Source: Clostridia bacterium (GTDB taxonomy: Bacteria > Bacillota > Clostridia > Oscillospirales > Acutalibacteraceae). Taken from it: a DNA stretch of 64,000 nt. The position numbers were made by a program, and so were the translations under genes. The number at the start of each line of letters is the position of its first letter. Position 1 is the first letter of the stretch. The stretch covers positions 62,001 to 126,000 of the forward strand of contig JAGBSO010000016.1 of assembly GCA_017631795.1 (NCBI GenBank). Direction: 5' to 3'. Below are positions 43,923-52,317 of this stretch, piece after piece. The notes under the pieces are model-generated. The model ran no database searches, was not told the origin of the DNA, and worked only from the letters and a program-made list of their open reading frames with translations.

Positions 43923-45017
43923 ATGAAAAATACATTCGGAAACAGCGTTGCTGTGACTCTTTTCGGTGAAAGCCACGGTGAATATATCGGTGCTGTCATA
44001 GACGGTCTTGCACCGGGAATTGAAATAAAAAGAGAATATATTGAGCATATGCTTTTTCTCAGACGCCCTGACGGAAAAATTTCCACACCCAGAAAAGAAA
44101 AAGATGAATTCAGAATTGTCAGCGGTATGATAAACGGCAAGACAACAGGAACACCCCTGACAATTCTCATACCTAATGAAAATGTGAACAGCTCCGATTA
44201 TGCTGAGCTTAAAACAGTTGCACGACCTGCCCATGCAGATTACACCGCACAGTGCAAATATCACGGCTATCAGGATTCAAGAGGCGGAGGACATTTCAGC
44301 GGAAGAATCACCGCAGCACTTGTTGCAGCAGGTGCAATCTGCAAATCTGCACTTGAAGCAAAAGGCATTTTCATCGGCACTCATGTGAAAAAATGTGCAG
44401 GGATTCAGGACAGAGATTTTAGTGATTATACTGCTGATATCACAGCTCTTGGTGAAAAGACCTTTGCTGTGCTGGACAGCAACTGCGAAGAACCCATGAA
44501 AAACAGCATCCTTGAAGCTGCGTCAGAGGGTGACAGCGTGGGCGGTGTGCTTGAAACTGCAATTATCGGAATTCCCGCAGGTGTCGGTGAGCCTTGGTTT
44601 GATTCAGCCGAAAGCATGCTTTCACACATGATGTTTTCAATTCCTGCAGTCAAGGGAATTGAATTCGGTGCAGGTTTCGGCATTGCAGACATGAAAGGAA
44701 GCACAGCCAACGATTCTCTGCGTATGAAAGACGGAAAAATTGTAACGGAAACCAACAATAACGGCGGTATAAACGGCGGAATCACAAACGGAATGCCCGT
44801 TATTTTCCGCACAGCAATAAAGCCTACTCCCACCATTTTCAAAGCTCAGGATACAGTTGATTTCATGAGTCTGACAGATGCTCTTATCGAGCCTAAAGGC
44901 AGACATGACCCTGCAATTGTCCACAGAGCAAGAGTTGTGCAGGATGCGGCTGCTGCAATCGTTATCTGCGATATGCTCAGCATGAGATTCGGCACAGATT
45001 GGTTGTGTGAATCATGA
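43923..45017 (+). CDS. aroC: Chorismate synthase
   Basis: Start at ATG 43923. The 364-residue FMN-dependent enzyme makes chorismate from EPSP. Diagnostic stretches are FGESHGEYIGAVIDGLAPG at the N-terminus, RPAHADYTAQCKY, SRGGGHFSGRITAALVAAGA, and GRHDPAIVHRARVV near the end. Its last bases overlap the start of the aroE-aroK fusion (ATGA). Confidence 0.97.
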   Translation: MKNTFGNSVAVTLFGESHGEYIGAVIDGLAPGIEIKREYIEHMLFLRRPDGKISTPRKEKDEFRIVSGMINGKTTGTPLTILIPNENVNSSDYAELKTVARPAHADYTAQCKYHGYQDSRGGGHFSGRITAALVAAGAICKSALEAKGIFIGTHVKKCAGIQDRDFSDYTADITALGEKTFAVLDSNCEEPMKNSILEAASEGDSVGGVLETAIIGIPAGVGEPWFDSAESMLSHMMFSIPAVKGIEFGAGFGIADMKGSTANDSLRMKDGKIVTETNNNGGINGGITNGMPVIFRTAIKPTPTIFKAQDTVDFMSLTDALIEPKGRHDPAIVHRARVVQDAAAAIVICDMLSMRFGTDWLCES

Positions 45018-46261
45018 AAAAGTACGGTTGCATAGGCAAAAAACTCACTCACAGTTTTTCAAAAGAAATCCATGCAAAACTTGCAGATTATGAATATGAA
45101 CTCATCGAGCTGAGTGAAGATGAAATTGCTGATTTTTTCAGTAAAAAAGATTTCAGCGCAATAAATGTCACAATTCCTTATAAGCAGACTGTTATCCCTT
45201 ATCTTGATTCCATGAGCGATGTTGCAAAGCGAATCGGTGCTGTCAACACTATCGTCAACAAAGACGGCAGACTTTACGGCTACAATACCGATTACTACGG
45301 AATGAAAGCTCTTATTGAAAAAAACGGAATTGATATAAACGGCAGAAAAGTGCTTATTCTCGGCACAGGAGGTACAAGCAAAACTGCACGTGTGCTCACA
45401 GCAGATATGGGTGCTTCCGAAGTGCTGACAGTCAGCAGAAGCAAAAGTGAAAATCACATAACATACGAAGAAGCAGTAAATGAGCATTCCGATGCTCAGG
45501 TTATAATAAACACAACTCCCGCGGGAATGTATCCCGACTGCGAATCACAGCCGATTGATTTTTCACTTTTTGAGAAACTTGAAGGCGTTGTCGATGCTGT
45601 GTATAACCCGCTTTGCACAAATCTTGTTATGAATGCAAAGGAAAAAGGCATAAAAGCAGATTGCGGACTTTACATGCTCGTAATGCAGGCTGTTGTTGCA
45701 GTGGAAAAATTCATTGATACGCAAATTCCGAAAGCTGCCGCAGAGGGTGTTTTCAGTGAAATTTATGCATCAAAGGAAAACATCATCCTGACAGGTATGC
45801 CCGGAAGCGGAAAAAGCACAGTGGGCAGACTTCTTGAAATTGACGGATTCGGTTTTGTTGACACGGATGAAGAAATTGTCAAACGATGCGGATGTGAGAT
45901 AAAAGACCTTATCAGCGAAAAAGGCGAAAAATATTTCCGCGACATTGAAACGGAAGTTATAAAAGATGTTTCTTCAGAAGGCTGTCAGATAATTTCCACA
46001 GGCGGCGGTGCTGTGCTTCGTCAGGAAAACGTGAAAGCCCTGAAACGAAACGGAAAAATCTTCTTTATCAATGCAGATTTTACAAGACTTTGTCCCACAG
46101 ATGACAGACCGCTTTCAGACACAGCGGACAAACTGAAAAAACTGTATAACGAAAGAATTGATATTTATAAAGCAACTGCAGATGTTGTTGTGCCCGATAT
46201 GGCAACACCTGAAGAGGAAGCAGAATATATTATAAAAACAAGAAAAGAGATGATTTTGTGA
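45014..46261 (+). CDS. Shikimate dehydrogenase-shikimate kinase fusion
   Basis: The ATG overlaps the aroC stop by four bases. The 415-residue protein joins two normally separate enzymes. Residues 1-250 are shikimate dehydrogenase (AroE): GKKLTHSFSKEIHAKL, NVTIPYKQT with the catalytic Lys, GYNTDYYG, and LGTGGTSKTARV for NADP. Residues 252-415 are shikimate kinase (AroK): GMPGSGKSTVGR (P-loop), VDTDEEI, FRDIETEV, STGGGAV and RPLS. It therefore reduces 3-dehydroshikimate and phosphorylates the product, covering two consecutive steps. Such fusions occur in some Clostridia and other anaerobes. Confidence 0.96.
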   Translation: MKKYGCIGKKLTHSFSKEIHAKLADYEYELIELSEDEIADFFSKKDFSAINVTIPYKQTVIPYLDSMSDVAKRIGAVNTIVNKDGRLYGYNTDYYGMKALIEKNGIDINGRKVLILGTGGTSKTARVLTADMGASEVLTVSRSKSENHITYEEAVNEHSDAQVIINTTPAGMYPDCESQPIDFSLFEKLEGVVDAVYNPLCTNLVMNAKEKGIKADCGLYMLVMQAVVAVEKFIDTQIPKAAAEGVFSEIYASKENIILTGMPGSGKSTVGRLLEIDGFGFVDTDEEIVKRCGCEIKDLISEKGEKYFRDIETEVIKDVSSEGCQIISTGGGAVLRQENVKALKRNGKIFFINADFTRLCPTDDRPLSDTADKLKKLYNERIDIYKATADVVVPDMATPEEEAEYIIKTRKEMIL

Positions 46262-46686
46262 AAATTCTTGTTATAAACGGACCGAATATAAATATGCTCG
46301 GCATAAGAGAGCCTGAGCATTACGGAAAAGAGACATATTCAGACCTTACGGCAAAAATTCAGAATCATTGCGATGCAAAAAACATAGATGTTAAGATTTA
46401 TCAGTCAAATCACGAGGGTGACCTTGTGGATGAAATCCAGAAAGCATACGGCAATGCAGACGGAATTGTCATAAATCCCGGTGCATACACCCACACAAGC
46501 ATTGCTATTCTTGATGCTGTAAAATCCGTAAACATTCCGACTGTTGAAGTGCATATTTCAAAGGTTGAAGAAAGAGAAGATTTCAGACAGATAAGTTATA
46601 TCCGTCTTGCATGTGTAAAGACAATCACAGGTCACGGCACAGACGGTTATCTTGAAGCAATTGATTATCTGACAGAAGGTAAATGA
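46258..46686 (+). CDS. aroQ: Type II 3-dehydroquinate dehydratase
   Basis: The start is GTG at 46258, overlapping the fusion's TGA (GTGA). The 142-residue cytoplasmic enzyme removes water from 3-dehydroquinate. It is the small type II enzyme: INGPNINMLGIREPEHYG at the N-terminus with the catalytic Tyr of the lid nearby, QSNHEGDLVDEI, INPGAYTHTSIAILDA and VEVHISKVEEREDFR. Length is normal for the family, which forms dodecamers. Confidence 0.97.
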   Translation: MKILVINGPNINMLGIREPEHYGKETYSDLTAKIQNHCDAKNIDVKIYQSNHEGDLVDEIQKAYGNADGIVINPGAYTHTSIAILDAVKSVNIPTVEVHISKVEEREDFRQISYIRLACVKTITGHGTDGYLEAIDYLTEGK

Positions 46687-46687
46687 C

Positions 46688-47893
46688 ATGAAAGCGATTT
46701 TTAGTCCTTGCAGTTTGCAGGGAAATATAAATGCACCGCCGTCAAAAAGCATGGCACACAGATATCTTATCGGTGCTGCATTGTCGGGTGCAGAATGTGC
46801 AATTTCAGGTATTCAGTACAGCGAAGACATTCTCGCAACAATTGATTGTCTTAAAGTTCTCGGAGCTGAAATCAGCACAAAAAACGACACCGTTATCATA
46901 AATCCCGAAAACTTTATGAAAACGGATTTTCAGGTGCTTCATTGCAGAGAAAGCGGAAGCACACTGAGGTTTTTCATACCCCTTGCACTGTGTACAGGCA
47001 AAGAAATCACATTGCAGGGCAGTGAAAGACTCTTTGAAAGACCCCTTGATATCTATGAAAAACTGTGTGCGGAAAATGGTTTTGAATTCAGAAAAAATGC
47101 AGATTCCGTCACACTTTGCGGAAATCTTAAAAGCGGAGAATATGAAATCAACGGCAGTATAAGCAGTCAGTTTATCACAGGTCTTATTTTTGCACTTGTG
47201 TATCTGAATGAAGACGCTTCTGTTAAAATCATTCCGCCATTTGAAAGCAGGTCTTATATAAATCTCACACTGTCAGCGCTGAAATCATTCGGAGCAGATG
47301 CTGAATTCACCGATGAATACACCGTTTCAGTCAGAAAATCGGCACTTCATCCCTTTTCAGGCTCGGTTGAAGGTGATTATTCAAATGCAGCATTCCTTGA
47401 TGCATTCAATTACATCGGCTCAGATGTGAAAATCGGCAATCTGAAAGCAGACAGCCTTCAGGGAGACAAGGTTTATAAGGCTTTTTTTGAAGAAATTGCA
47501 GATGGTACACCCACTCTTGATATTTCAGATTGTCCAGACCTAGGACCTGTACTCATAGCTCTTGCATCACTTAAAAACGGTGCTGTGCTTACAGGCACAG
47601 ACCGATTGAAGATAAAGGAAAGTGACCGCGGACAGGTAATGCACGAAGAGCTCGGAAAACTCGGCGGCGGACTGATTTTCGGTGACAACTCTATAACCGT
47701 CCCGAAGCTTGAAAATGTGAAAAACACCACAGTTCTTGACGGACATAACGACCACCGTATTGTTATGGCAATATCGCTGATTCTTTCGGTTTACGGTGGT
47801 GAAATCGACGGCGCAGAAGCTGTTAGAAAAAGTTATCCCTCATTTTTTGAGGATATAAAAAAGTCAGGAGCAAAAGTAACGGTTATTTTATAA
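46688..47893 (+). CDS. aroA: EPSP synthase (3-phosphoshikimate 1-carboxyvinyltransferase)
   Basis: The ATG lies one base after the aroQ stop. The 401-residue enzyme joins PEP to shikimate 3-phosphate. Motifs: PPSKSMAHRYLIGAAL (N-terminal Lys and Ser), CRESGSTLRFFIPL, SSQFITGLIFA, GDYSNAAFLDAF, LKIKESDRG and DGHNDHRIVMA. The LCTGKE segment replaces the LxGNAGT loop near the glyphosate site, so the glyphosate class cannot be assigned by eye. Slightly shorter than E. coli AroA. Confidence 0.96.
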   Translation: MKAIFSPCSLQGNINAPPSKSMAHRYLIGAALSGAECAISGIQYSEDILATIDCLKVLGAEISTKNDTVIINPENFMKTDFQVLHCRESGSTLRFFIPLALCTGKEITLQGSERLFERPLDIYEKLCAENGFEFRKNADSVTLCGNLKSGEYEINGSISSQFITGLIFALVYLNEDASVKIIPPFESRSYINLTLSALKSFGADAEFTDEYTVSVRKSALHPFSGSVEGDYSNAAFLDAFNYIGSDVKIGNLKADSLQGDKVYKAFFEEIADGTPTLDISDCPDLGPVLIALASLKNGAVLTGTDRLKIKESDRGQVMHEELGKLGGGLIFGDNSITVPKLENVKNTTVLDGHNDHRIVMAISLILSVYGGEIDGAEAVRKSYPSFFEDIKKSGAKVTVIL

Positions 47894-47919
47894 TCAATAC
47901 TTATCGGAGGCAAATTACA

Positions 47920-48948
47920 ATGAACATGAATTTCAAAAGAAAATTACCCATTCCCATGGAAATAAAGGCTCAGTATCCCGTAACAGCAGAGCTTGAAGCT
48001 CTTAAAGCAAAGCGTGATGCACAGATAAAAGCAGTTTTTGAAGGCAAAGATGATAAGTTTATTCTGATAATCGGACCTTGTTCTGCAGACCACGACGACA
48101 GCGTGATTGATTACATTTCAAGACTGAGAACTGTTCAGGATAAAGTTTCAGACAAAATCCTTATCATCCCCAGAATTTACACAAACAAACCCCGTACAAC
48201 AGGTGACGGATATAAGGGGATGCTTCATCAACCTGACCCCAACAAAGCAGAAGATGTGCTTGCAGGTGTTGTTGCAATCAGAAGTCTTCATATCAGAGCA
48301 ATGCAGGAAACAGGTTTCACTTGTGCTGATGAAATGCTTTACCCCGAAAATTACAGATACCTTAACGACGTGCTTTCATACGTTGCAGTCGGTGCAAGAT
48401 CAGTTGAAAATCAGAAACACCGTCTGACTGCAAGCGGACTTGATATCCCCGTAGGTATGAAAAACCCCACAGCAGGTGATATTTCAGTCATGATGAACTC
48501 AATCACTGCTGCACAGCATTCACACACATTCATTTACAGAGGCTGGGAAGTTGAAAGTCAGGGTAACCCCCTTGCCCATGCAATTCTCAGAGGTTATGTC
48601 AACAAACACGGTCAGTCAATGCCAAACTACCATTACGAAGATCTTATTCATCTTGCAGAAACATACGAAAAATCAGGTCTTGCAAATCCTGCTGTTATCA
48701 TCGACACAAACCATGCAAACTCAGGCAAAAAGTGGATGGAGCAGCCCAGAATCGCTAAGGAAATTCTTCAGTCATGCCGTAATTGCACAGATGTGAAGAA
48801 AATCGTGAAAGGTCTTATGATTGAGAGTTACATTGAAGACGGTGCTCAGAAACCCGAAGAATGTGTCTACGGCAAATCAATCACAGACCCTTGTCTCGGC
48901 TGGGAAAAAACAGAAAGACTCATTCTTGATCTTGCAGAAATTCTCTGA
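47920..48948 (+). CDS. 3-deoxy-7-phosphoheptulonate (DAHP) synthase, type I-alpha
   Basis: CGGAGG precedes the ATG. The 342-residue enzyme condenses PEP with erythrose 4-phosphate, the committing step of the pathway. It is of the AroFGH type: LIIGPCSADHDDS, IPRIYTNKPRTTGDGYKGM, ADEMLYPENYRY, GARSVENQKHR, GMKNPTAGD, HTFIYRG, and the metal-binding DTNHANSGKKW. Placing it last in the operon, behind the attenuator, would put pathway entry and exit under one Phe-linked control. Feedback specificity cannot be read by eye. Confidence 0.96.
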   Translation: MNMNFKRKLPIPMEIKAQYPVTAELEALKAKRDAQIKAVFEGKDDKFILIIGPCSADHDDSVIDYISRLRTVQDKVSDKILIIPRIYTNKPRTTGDGYKGMLHQPDPNKAEDVLAGVVAIRSLHIRAMQETGFTCADEMLYPENYRYLNDVLSYVAVGARSVENQKHRLTASGLDIPVGMKNPTAGDISVMMNSITAAQHSHTFIYRGWEVESQGNPLAHAILRGYVNKHGQSMPNYHYEDLIHLAETYEKSGLANPAVIIDTNHANSGKKWMEQPRIAKEILQSCRNCTDVKKIVKGLMIESYIEDGAQKPEECVYGKSITDPCLGWEKTERLILDLAEIL

Positions 48949-48963
48949 TAAGGAGCGTTAAAA

Positions 48964-49428
48964 ATGATACGATTCGCAAAAGAAAAAGACATTCCGAAAA
49001 TGGGCGATCTTTTGTCACAGGTTGACCTTGTTCATCACAACGGTAGACCCGACATTTTCAAAATAGGAAAAAAATATTCAGATTCAGAATTGAAAGAACT
49101 GCTCAGAGACAGTCAGCGACCGATTCTCGTTTCCGTCGATGAAAATGACGATGTTATGGGATATTGCTTCTGTATTTATCAGCAGCACACAGACAATTCA
49201 GTGCTCACAGATATAAAAACTCTGTACATTGATGATCTTTGCGTTGATGAAAATCTCCGTGGAAAACACATCGGAAAAGAACTGTATGAAGCAGCAGTCA
49301 GACTTGCAAAAGATAACGGATGCTATAATCTCACACTCAATGTGTGGAGCTGCAATCAGTCTGCAATGAAATTTTATGAAGCTCAGGGTCTGCTTCCTCA
49401 GAAAATTTGCATGGAAAAGATATTATAA
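48964..49428 (+). CDS. GNAT-family N-acetyltransferase
   Basis: The 154-residue protein begins 15 bp after the DAHP synthase stop, with AAGGAG in the gap. It shows the GNAT fold: VDENDDVMGYCFCIYQQ, LYIDDLCVDENLRGKHIGKELYEAA with the acetyl-CoA loop (R-G-K-x-x-G-K) and NVWSCNQSAMKFYEAQGL. It is the last gene before the terminator at 49434. No link to aromatic synthesis is known; substrate unknown. Confidence 0.85.
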   Translation: MIRFAKEKDIPKMGDLLSQVDLVHHNGRPDIFKIGKKYSDSELKELLRDSQRPILVSVDENDDVMGYCFCIYQQHTDNSVLTDIKTLYIDDLCVDENLRGKHIGKELYEAAVRLAKDNGCYNLTLNVWSCNQSAMKFYEAQGLLPQKICMEKIL

Positions 49429-49433
49429 AACTA

Positions 49434-49463
49434 AAAGCTCTCAAAATTTTTGAGGGCTTTTTT
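49434..49463 (+). terminator. Terminator of the phe-aro operon
   Basis: A 12-bp stem with one G-U pair (49434-49445 with 49449-49460) and 3-nt loop runs into a T tract. Confidence 0.8.
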
Positions 49464-49486
49464 CTTTTCAGAATATCTTTAAAATA

Positions 49487-49515
49487 TTGTTTATGTCATA
49501 TTTTTATGTTATCAT
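49487..49515 (+). promoter_or_regulatory. Promoter for the SGNH esterase gene
   Basis: TTGTTT (49487-49492), 17 bp, TATCAT (49510-49515) with a TG extension. The -35 match is moderate. Confidence 0.6.
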
Positions 49516-49537
49516 AAAAGAAAAACGGAGCCTTGAA

Positions 49538-50293
49538 ATGAAAAAATCAATAAAAATAATAATTTCGGTTTTTGTTGTAATAGTTTTATGTGCAGGAGGT
49601 TATGTTGCAGATATGTTCGGAATTTTTGCAAAGGGCAACAGCAGCGAATACAGCATAAAAAATACAGCTGAAATAACAGACAGTCCTCTCAACGGAAAAA
49701 CAGGAATCTTTCTCGGAAGCTCCGTTACATACGGTTACGGCTCAGAAGGTGTAAGTTTTGTTGATTTTCTTGAGAAATCAGACGGTCTGAATACCGTCAA
49801 AGAAGCCGTTTCAGGCACAACTCTTGCTGATGTCAAAACAAATTCATATGTCGCAAGAATGAAAACTATCGATAAAGATATAAAAGCTGACTTTTTCATG
49901 TGTCAGCTTTCAACAAACGATGCAACGAAAAATCTGCCACTCGGTCAGATTTCAGACAGTTTCAACATTGATGATTTTGACACTCAGACCATCACGGGTG
50001 CAACAGAATACATCATCGCATATGCAAAAGAAACATGGAAGTGCCCCGTGATTTTCTACACACAGACACGCTATGACAGCGATGCTTACGCAAAAATGGT
50101 TGAAATGATAATTGAGCTTGAGAAAAAATGGGATATCACCGTTATTGATTTCTGGAATAACGAAAAAATAAACAATGTCACCGATGATGAAAAATCACTT
50201 TATCTCGTTGACAATATCCATCCCACAAAAGCAGGATATAAAATCTGGTGGTTACCTGAAATTCAGGAAACACTTTATGATATTGTAAAATAA
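49538..50293 (+). CDS. Membrane-anchored SGNH/GDSL-type esterase
   Basis: Start at ATG 49538 with CGGAG upstream. The 251-residue protein has an N-terminal membrane helix (residues 4-25, uncleaved anchor or signal peptide) and an SGNH hydrolase domain: GIFLGSSVTYGYG (block I with the nucleophilic Ser), SGTTLAD (block II Gly), QLSTNDATKN (block III Asn) and LVDNIHPTKAGYK (block V Asp and His). The full SGNH set is present, so it should be an active extracellular esterase, perhaps on acetylated carbohydrate. It may be linked to the peptide deformylase gene 23 bp downstream. Confidence 0.87.
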   Translation: MKKSIKIIISVFVVIVLCAGGYVADMFGIFAKGNSSEYSIKNTAEITDSPLNGKTGIFLGSSVTYGYGSEGVSFVDFLEKSDGLNTVKEAVSGTTLADVKTNSYVARMKTIDKDIKADFFMCQLSTNDATKNLPLGQISDSFNIDDFDTQTITGATEYIIAYAKETWKCPVIFYTQTRYDSDAYAKMVEMIIELEKKWDITVIDFWNNEKINNVTDDEKSLYLVDNIHPTKAGYKIWWLPEIQETLYDIVK

Positions 50294-50316
50294 ATCTTAC
50301 GGAATGAGAGATTGTT

Positions 50317-50730
50317 ATGATTAAAGAATTGATACATGACCCGATTTTTCTCAGCATGAAATCGGAAACTGCAAAAAAAGATGATATCGGGGTGGCAGAT
50401 GACCTGCTCGAAACTCTTACCGCACACAAAAACAGTTGTGTCGGTATGGCTGCAAACATGATAGGTGCAAGAAAACGCATAATTGCCTTTGATAATGAAG
50501 GCACATATATGGTTATGTTCAACCCTGAAATTATAAAAAAATCCGACCCTTACGAAACAGAAGAAAGCTGTCTTTCTCTGCTTGGCGGACCCAGAAAATG
50601 CCGACGTTACAAATCAATAAAAGTACAGTGGCAGACAGCCGACATGCAGACACGCATCAGAACTTTCAAAGGCTTCCCTGCTCAGATAATCCAGCACGAA
50701 ATTGACCATTGCAACGGAGTTCTGATCTGA
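50317..50730 (+). CDS. Peptide-deformylase-like metalloprotein
   Basis: The 137-residue protein has the metal-binding HEIDH (QHEIDHCNG) and the motif II cysteine in ESCLSLLGG, but motif I, normally GxGLAAxQ, reads CVGMAANM with Met in place of the conserved Gln. It thus keeps all three metal ligands while altering the Gln that stabilises the transition state. Peptide deformylase removes formyl groups from nascent proteins. This may be a divergent deformylase with low or altered activity; I recall similar second copies in other Clostridia, which should be checked. A main def gene is expected elsewhere in the genome. Confidence 0.8.
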   Translation: MIKELIHDPIFLSMKSETAKKDDIGVADDLLETLTAHKNSCVGMAANMIGARKRIIAFDNEGTYMVMFNPEIIKKSDPYETEESCLSLLGGPRKCRRYKSIKVQWQTADMQTRIRTFKGFPAQIIQHEIDHCNGVLI

Positions 50731-50800
50731 TAACTTCAAATCCTGTGATATAAATTCAGCAAAGGTGTAAAAACAGTCCGTTTTGTTCCCATAGCAACTT

Positions 50801-50827
50801 CCGGAGTAAAAAATTTCCGGCTTTTTA
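50801..50827 (+). terminator. Weak terminator after the deformylase-like gene
   Basis: A short 5-bp GC-rich stem (50801-50805 with 50816-50820) is followed by five T residues. Support is limited. Confidence 0.35.
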
Positions 50828-50849
50828 ATTTCGAATTGGAATAAAACTG

Positions 50850-50879
50850 TTGATTTTTCGGAATTATATGTGTTACACT
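50850..50879 (+). promoter_or_regulatory. Promoter for the GH39-like gene
   Basis: TTGATT (50850-50855) and TACACT (50874-50879) are 18 bp apart, with a TG extended -10 element. Confidence 0.6.
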
Positions 50880-50908
50880 CAGATTAACAGAAATCCGGAG
50901 GCGATTTT

Positions 50909-52276
50909 ATGAGAAAAAAAATCATCATTGCTGTTGCGTCAGTTCTTGCTGTTGCAATTCTTGTTTCTGTTCTGATTTTCAGCCCCAAGGCTATCAGAAT
51001 TGATTTTGACAATGCAGTCGGTGAAATGAAACCTGTTCACAACATCGGCAGAATGTCCGAATATGAGCTTGACAGCGAGATGAACAGCTTTTACACCAAG
51101 GCAAACATGACTTCATGCAGAACACATGACATCAACCAGACTGATATCCACAGAATTTTCCCCGATTTTTCAAAGGATGTTAATGACGAGAGTGCATATA
51201 ACTTTGAAGAAAGCGACAAGGTTCTTGCAGCTATTGTGGATGCGGGTATGGAGCCGTTTTTCCGTTTCGGCATCAGCTGGAGCGATCCCGAAAAATCACG
51301 CGAACACCTTCAGCCTCCTGCAGACTATGACAAATGGGCACAGATCTGCGAACACATCATTCTCCACTACAATGAAGGCTGGGCAGACGGTTTTAATTAC
51401 GATATTGAGTATTGGGAAATCTATAACGAGCCTGACTGTCAGCCTGTACCTGAAAACAGCAATTTCTGGCAGGGCACTCCCGAAGAATTCTACCGTCTTT
51501 ATGATGTTACGGCGCAGTATCTCAAATCAAAATTCCCCGATCTGAAAATCGGCGGTTACGGTTCATGCGGTTTCTATGCGCTGACAAAGACAAATGCCGT
51601 AAACACAGGTTCAAGCCCCGAAAATCAGTATTTCATCACATTCTTTGAAGACTTCCTTGCTTATGCAAAAGAGCATAACTCACCCATGGATTTCTTCACA
51701 TGGCACAGCTACACCACCACATGGAAAAATCAGCAGTACATAGGCTATGTAAGAGAAAAACTTGCTGATGCAGGTTACGGTGACACGGAAATCATCGTTG
51801 ACGAGTGGAATTTCAATCCCATGGAAAACGATAAAATAGACCGCAGATACGGTGCAAATCAGACTTCCATGCTCATCATGTTCCAGAATGAAGGTCTTGA
51901 TATGGCACACTATTACTGTGCAAACTACTGGCCAGAATCTGTTCACGCAGGTATGTTTGTGGGCGAAATGACACCTTCTTCCGCATACTACGGTTTTTGG
52001 GCATTCGGTCAGATGTATGCACTGGGCAGTCAGGCAGAAATCAAGAACAAGAGTCTTCCCCTTGACCTTCATGCAGTTGCTGCAACAGGCGAAGACGGTC
52101 AGGCACTTCTCATTTCCAATATTTCAGAGAAGCATGACCGCAGACTGAAAATAGATGCAGGTGAATACACCGTTGACAAATGCATGACAGTCAACGAAAA
52201 CTGCGAATGGGTCGAAATTGAACTTCCGACCAAAATCGAAAGCGGACAGATGCTTTACATCACATTCAAAAAGTAA
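50909..52276 (+). CDS. GH39-like glycoside hydrolase, secreted or membrane-anchored
   Basis: CGGAGG precedes the ATG. The 455-residue protein has an N-terminal hydrophobic helix (residues 5-25) and a (beta/alpha)8 glycosidase domain of clan GH-A, most like GH39: FRFGISWSDPEK, YWEIYNEPDC with the predicted acid/base Glu, FTWHSYTT, and IIVDEWNF with the predicted nucleophile Glu. Family members act as beta-xylosidases, alpha-iduronidases or related exo-enzymes. The C-terminal beta-sandwich (residues about 390-455) is usual. It probably trims oligosaccharides at the cell surface. The substrate is undetermined. Confidence 0.82.
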   Translation: MRKKIIIAVASVLAVAILVSVLIFSPKAIRIDFDNAVGEMKPVHNIGRMSEYELDSEMNSFYTKANMTSCRTHDINQTDIHRIFPDFSKDVNDESAYNFEESDKVLAAIVDAGMEPFFRFGISWSDPEKSREHLQPPADYDKWAQICEHIILHYNEGWADGFNYDIEYWEIYNEPDCQPVPENSNFWQGTPEEFYRLYDVTAQYLKSKFPDLKIGGYGSCGFYALTKTNAVNTGSSPENQYFITFFEDFLAYAKEHNSPMDFFTWHSYTTTWKNQQYIGYVREKLADAGYGDTEIIVDEWNFNPMENDKIDRRYGANQTSMLIMFQNEGLDMAHYYCANYWPESVHAGMFVGEMTPSSAYYGFWAFGQMYALGSQAEIKNKSLPLDLHAVAATGEDGQALLISNISEKHDRRLKIDAGEYTVDKCMTVNENCEWVEIELPTKIESGQMLYITFKK

Positions 52277-52286
52277 GTTATGATAA

Positions 52287-52316
52287 AAAGACCTCCTTTT
52301 CATAAGGAGGTCTTTT
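52287..52316. terminator. Bidirectional terminator between convergent genes
   Basis: A perfect 12-bp stem (52287-52298 with 52304-52315) with a 5-nt loop and T tract lies between the GH39-like gene and the convergent FAD oxidoreductase. Confidence 0.85.
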
Positions 52317-52317
52317 G

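Noticed and set aside
43457-44170. A 237-codon open frame on the minus strand
   Set aside because: It lies antisense to aroB and aroC, which have strong family matches; it has no ribosome-binding site and no recognisable protein features.
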